Positions 62,478-64,000 of a stretch of DNA of 64,000 nt are shown piece after piece (position 1 is the stretch's first letter; each line of letters opens with the position of its first letter). A program made the translations under genes and the position numbers. Source of the stretch: Castellaniella sp049671645 (GTDB taxonomy: Bacteria > Pseudomonadota > Gammaproteobacteria > Burkholderiales > Burkholderiaceae_B); NCBI RefSeq assembly GCF_049671645.1, contig NZ_JBATVG010000024.1:158311-222310 (forward strand), in the 5' to 3' direction. Below the pieces are notes generated by a model. That model searched no databases. It saw only the letters and a list, made by a program, of their open reading frames with translations, and had not been told where the DNA came from.

Positions 62478-63205
62478 TCGTCGGTGGACACGCCGGCCGA
62501 CGCAGCCAGAAAATAATAGAAATTGCGGATCAGGATGGCCGTCGCCCCCCAGATGAAGTACGACTGCCAGCGCACGGAAAAATAGCAGCGGCCGTGCCCC
62601 CAGGCCGTCTGCAACTGATGCAGGCGGTGTTGGGTGGGATCCATCAGCACGCTCAGGGGCACTTCAAAGACCTCGGCGACTTCGGCCTGATCCGCCGTCA
62701 CCTGAAACCCCGGCAGCAGTTCTCCCACCACCGGCGTCATGACGAAATGCGTGGTCGTCAGCAAGGCGGGCTGCACCCCCATGATCTGGACGAACTGCCG
62801 GTCCACGCCGATTTCCTCGCGGGTTTCGCGGATTGCGGCCGCCACGGCATCGGCGTCGGTGGCTTCGATGCGCCCGCCAGGAAAACTGATCTGCCCCGCG
62901 TGATCATGCAGATGCGCGGCCCGCCGGGTGAACAGGACATGCAACCCGGTGTCGCGCTGCACCAGGGGCATCAGGACGGCAGCGCGCCGCGCCTGGGCCA
63001 GGGCGGGGTTATCGGGCAGAAAGGCCTGGGCGAACAGCGGCTCGACATGCCAATCGATGGACCGCGCAAAAGCCCGACGGATATAGTCCAGCCGCAGGCA
63101 ATCGGGAGGCAGGGGCGGCAGGGGGTTGCCCGGCAAAATGGGCTGGGCGGCCGGATCAAAACCCGCGGATCGTACCGGATCCGGGTAAGCAATCGGGAGC
63201 GTCAT
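62471..63205 (-). CDS. nudL: CoA pyrophosphatase, Nudix family (NudL)
   Basis: Hydrolyses CoA to 3',5'-ADP and phosphopantetheine. The 244-residue protein has the Nudix box GGRIEATDADAVAAAIRETREEIGV, with the upstream LLFTRRAAHLHDHAGQISFPGG block (the NUPF0035 type region) typical of CoA-specific members. About 60 extra residues precede the domain. Start at 63205; GTG-poor upstream reading in this frame overlaps the rplS terminator and is not used. Confidence 0.9.
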   Translation of the reverse strand: MTLPIAYPDPVRSAGFDPAAQPILPGNPLPPLPPDCLRLDYIRRAFARSIDWHVEPLFAQAFLPDNPALAQARRAAVLMPLVQRDTGLHVLFTRRAAHLHDHAGQISFPGGRIEATDADAVAAAIRETREEIGVDRQFVQIMGVQPALLTTTHFVMTPVVGELLPGFQVTADQAEVAEVFEVPLSVLMDPTQHRLHQLQTAWGHGRCYFSVRWQSYFIWGATAILIRNFYYFLAASAGVSTDDQ

Positions 63206-63318
63206 GACATCCAAAGGTAAACCGAACCGCGCATTGCTGCAACACCCGCCTGCCTGGCCCACTGAAAAGAAAACCCGCCGGCCACCGGCCCGCCGCCCAT
63301 CACGCCACAGCGCGCCAA

Positions 63319-63346
63319 AGAAAAAGGCACCCGAGCGGGTGCCTTT
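63319..63346 (-). terminator. Terminator of rplS
   Basis: On the minus strand AGGCACCCG-CT-CGGGTGCCT followed by TTTTCTTTG, 25 bp after the rplS stop. Confidence 0.92.
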
Positions 63347-63368
63347 CCGGACTGCGGCGCCGCCTGGA

Positions 63369-63740
63369 TCAGGCAGACTTGCGGACCAGCTTTTCCTTGA
63401 TGCGAGCAGCCTTGCCCGTACGACCGCGCAGATAGTAGAGCTTAGCACGGCGGACATCGCCACGGCGCTTGACTTCGATGGCGGCAATCTGCGGGGAATA
63501 CAGTTGGAAGGTACGTTCCACGGCTTCGCCGGAGGAGATCTTGCGCACGGTGAAGGCGGAATTCAGACCCCGGTTGCGGCGGGCAATGACCACGCCTTCG
63601 TAGGCCTGGGCGCGCTTGCGCGTGCCTTCGACGACGTTCACGCTGACGACCACGGTGTCGCCCGGGCCGAATTCAGGAATGACGCGACCTTCGGTCAGGC
63701 GCGCGATTTCTTCTTGTTCAATGGTTTCGATCAGATTCAC
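63369..63740 (-). CDS. rplS: 50S ribosomal protein L19
   Basis: A 123-residue ribosomal protein with IEQEEIARL, PEFGPGDTVVVSVNVVEGTRKRAQAYEGVVIARRNRGLNSAFTVRKISSGEAVERTFQLYSP and RGDVRRAKLYYLRGRTGKAARIKEKL, all standard for L19. The start is GTG at 63740, six bases after GGAG; no in-frame ATG fits. The usual upstream partner trmD is not next to it here within the window: TATAAT (complement of 63816-63821) suggests its own promoter. Confidence 0.96.
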   Translation of the reverse strand: MNLIETIEQEEIARLTEGRVIPEFGPGDTVVVSVNVVEGTRKRAQAYEGVVIARRNRGLNSAFTVRKISSGEAVERTFQLYSPQIAAIEVKRRGDVRRAKLYYLRGRTGKAARIKEKLVRKSA

Positions 63741-63821
63741 GGTAGCTCCGAAAGCATCTTGGGTACGGCTCTGAAATGAGATTGGTGCCGTAGCAGAGGA
63801 TGCGGTAAACACGTGATTATA

Positions 63822-64000
63822 TCAGAAGCCAGCCGCCACACCCAGCCACATCAGGCCCGGGATCATGGCGGCCCAGACCAGCACCATGAGGACATCGCCC
63901 GCCAGGGCCGCCAGACGGCGCCAGCCGATGCGCGCCCCGATATGCGGCCGGTGCGTCCGCTCGGCCGGGACAGCCGATGCCGCCCGCCGCCGGGCGGCCC
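63822..64000 (-). CDS. C-terminal end of an unidentified membrane protein (runs off the window)
   Basis: An open frame on the minus strand enters from beyond the window and stops at a TGA at 63824-63822. The last 59 codons give an Arg-rich stretch and then one clear hydrophobic segment (ALAGDVLMVLVWAAMIPGLM then WLGVAAGF). I cannot name the family. It could be the end of a multi-pass membrane protein such as a cobalamin-biosynthesis CbiB-type enzyme, but that is only a guess. Confidence 0.4.
   Translation of the reverse strand, partial: AARRRAASAVPAERTHRPHIGARIGWRRLAALAGDVLMVLVWAAMIPGLMWLGVAAGF

Overview
The window is GC-rich, densely packed bacterial chromosome. Gene content points to a betaproteobacterium of the Burkholderiales, most probably Alcaligenaceae (relatives of Bordetella, Achromobacter, Castellaniella). 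The signs are the rplS/nudL/rsgA/orn and acpS/nagZ/uvrC/pgsA housekeeping block, a ccoS-ccoNOQP-ccoGH block beside fnr, and ectoine genes with their own uptake system. The genus cannot be settled by reading alone. No CRISPR array, insertion sequence, integrase or prophage was seen.

Layout. 1-2.1 kb: the start of modA (molybdate binding protein, ModE-type box upstream), xerD, ybaK and tRNA-Arg(CCU). 2.2-7.0 kb: an exported creatininase-like protein paired with an exported beta-propeller, converging on lapG-lapD (c-di-GMP control of a surface adhesin). 7.2-10.7 kb: a VOC protein, arsC, a TetR/MFS divergent pair with mirror-image operators, and a CigR-like exported protein. 10.8-17.3 kb: a LacI-type regulator followed by a six-gene uptake and catabolism operon (polar amino acid ABC transporter, DUF1989 protein, amidase) with two identical operators 115 bp apart. 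17.5-22.7 kb: succinate semialdehyde dehydrogenase and a zinc alcohol dehydrogenase with a divergent IclR regulator, then a NylB/beta-lactamase-fold hydrolase. 22.8-33.2 kb: tRNA-Lys(CUU), purB, a GST, mnmA, glcDEF, a second FAD-linked 2-hydroxyacid dehydrogenase, and aroG behind an unannotated Phe/Tyr-rich leader peptide and attenuator.

33.3-40.4 kb is an osmoprotection island: ehuBCDA (ectoine/hydroxyectoine uptake) converges on ectR-ectA-ectB-ectC-ectD (synthesis), with a terminator-like hairpin between ectC and ectD. 40.5-49.5 kb is a micro-oxic and denitrification island: nirK (copper nitrite reductase with an extra N-terminal cupredoxin domain), fnr, and the cbb3 oxidase genes in transcription order ccoI-like, ccoS, ccoN, ccoO, ccoQ, ccoP, ccoG, ccoH and a small membrane protein. 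Two perfect TTGAT-N4-ATCAA boxes lie at class II positions in front of ccoN and the ccoI-like gene. The ccoI-like gene keeps the membrane helices and CPC motif of the copper ATPase but lacks every soluble catalytic domain.

49.6-64 kb: a MarR regulator with a FUSC-type exporter, aceA, queF, a sodium:solute symporter with a small partner, then the housekeeping block (pgsA, uvrC, nagZ, acpS, orn, an M48 protease, rsgA, nudL, rplS).

Most unusual points: the membrane-only CcoI relative, the aroG leader peptide whose predicted transcript starts at its own ATG, the LacI-controlled DUF1989/amidase locus, the orphan signal-peptide ORF overlapping the alcohol dehydrogenase start, and a set of related palindromes between aceA and queF.
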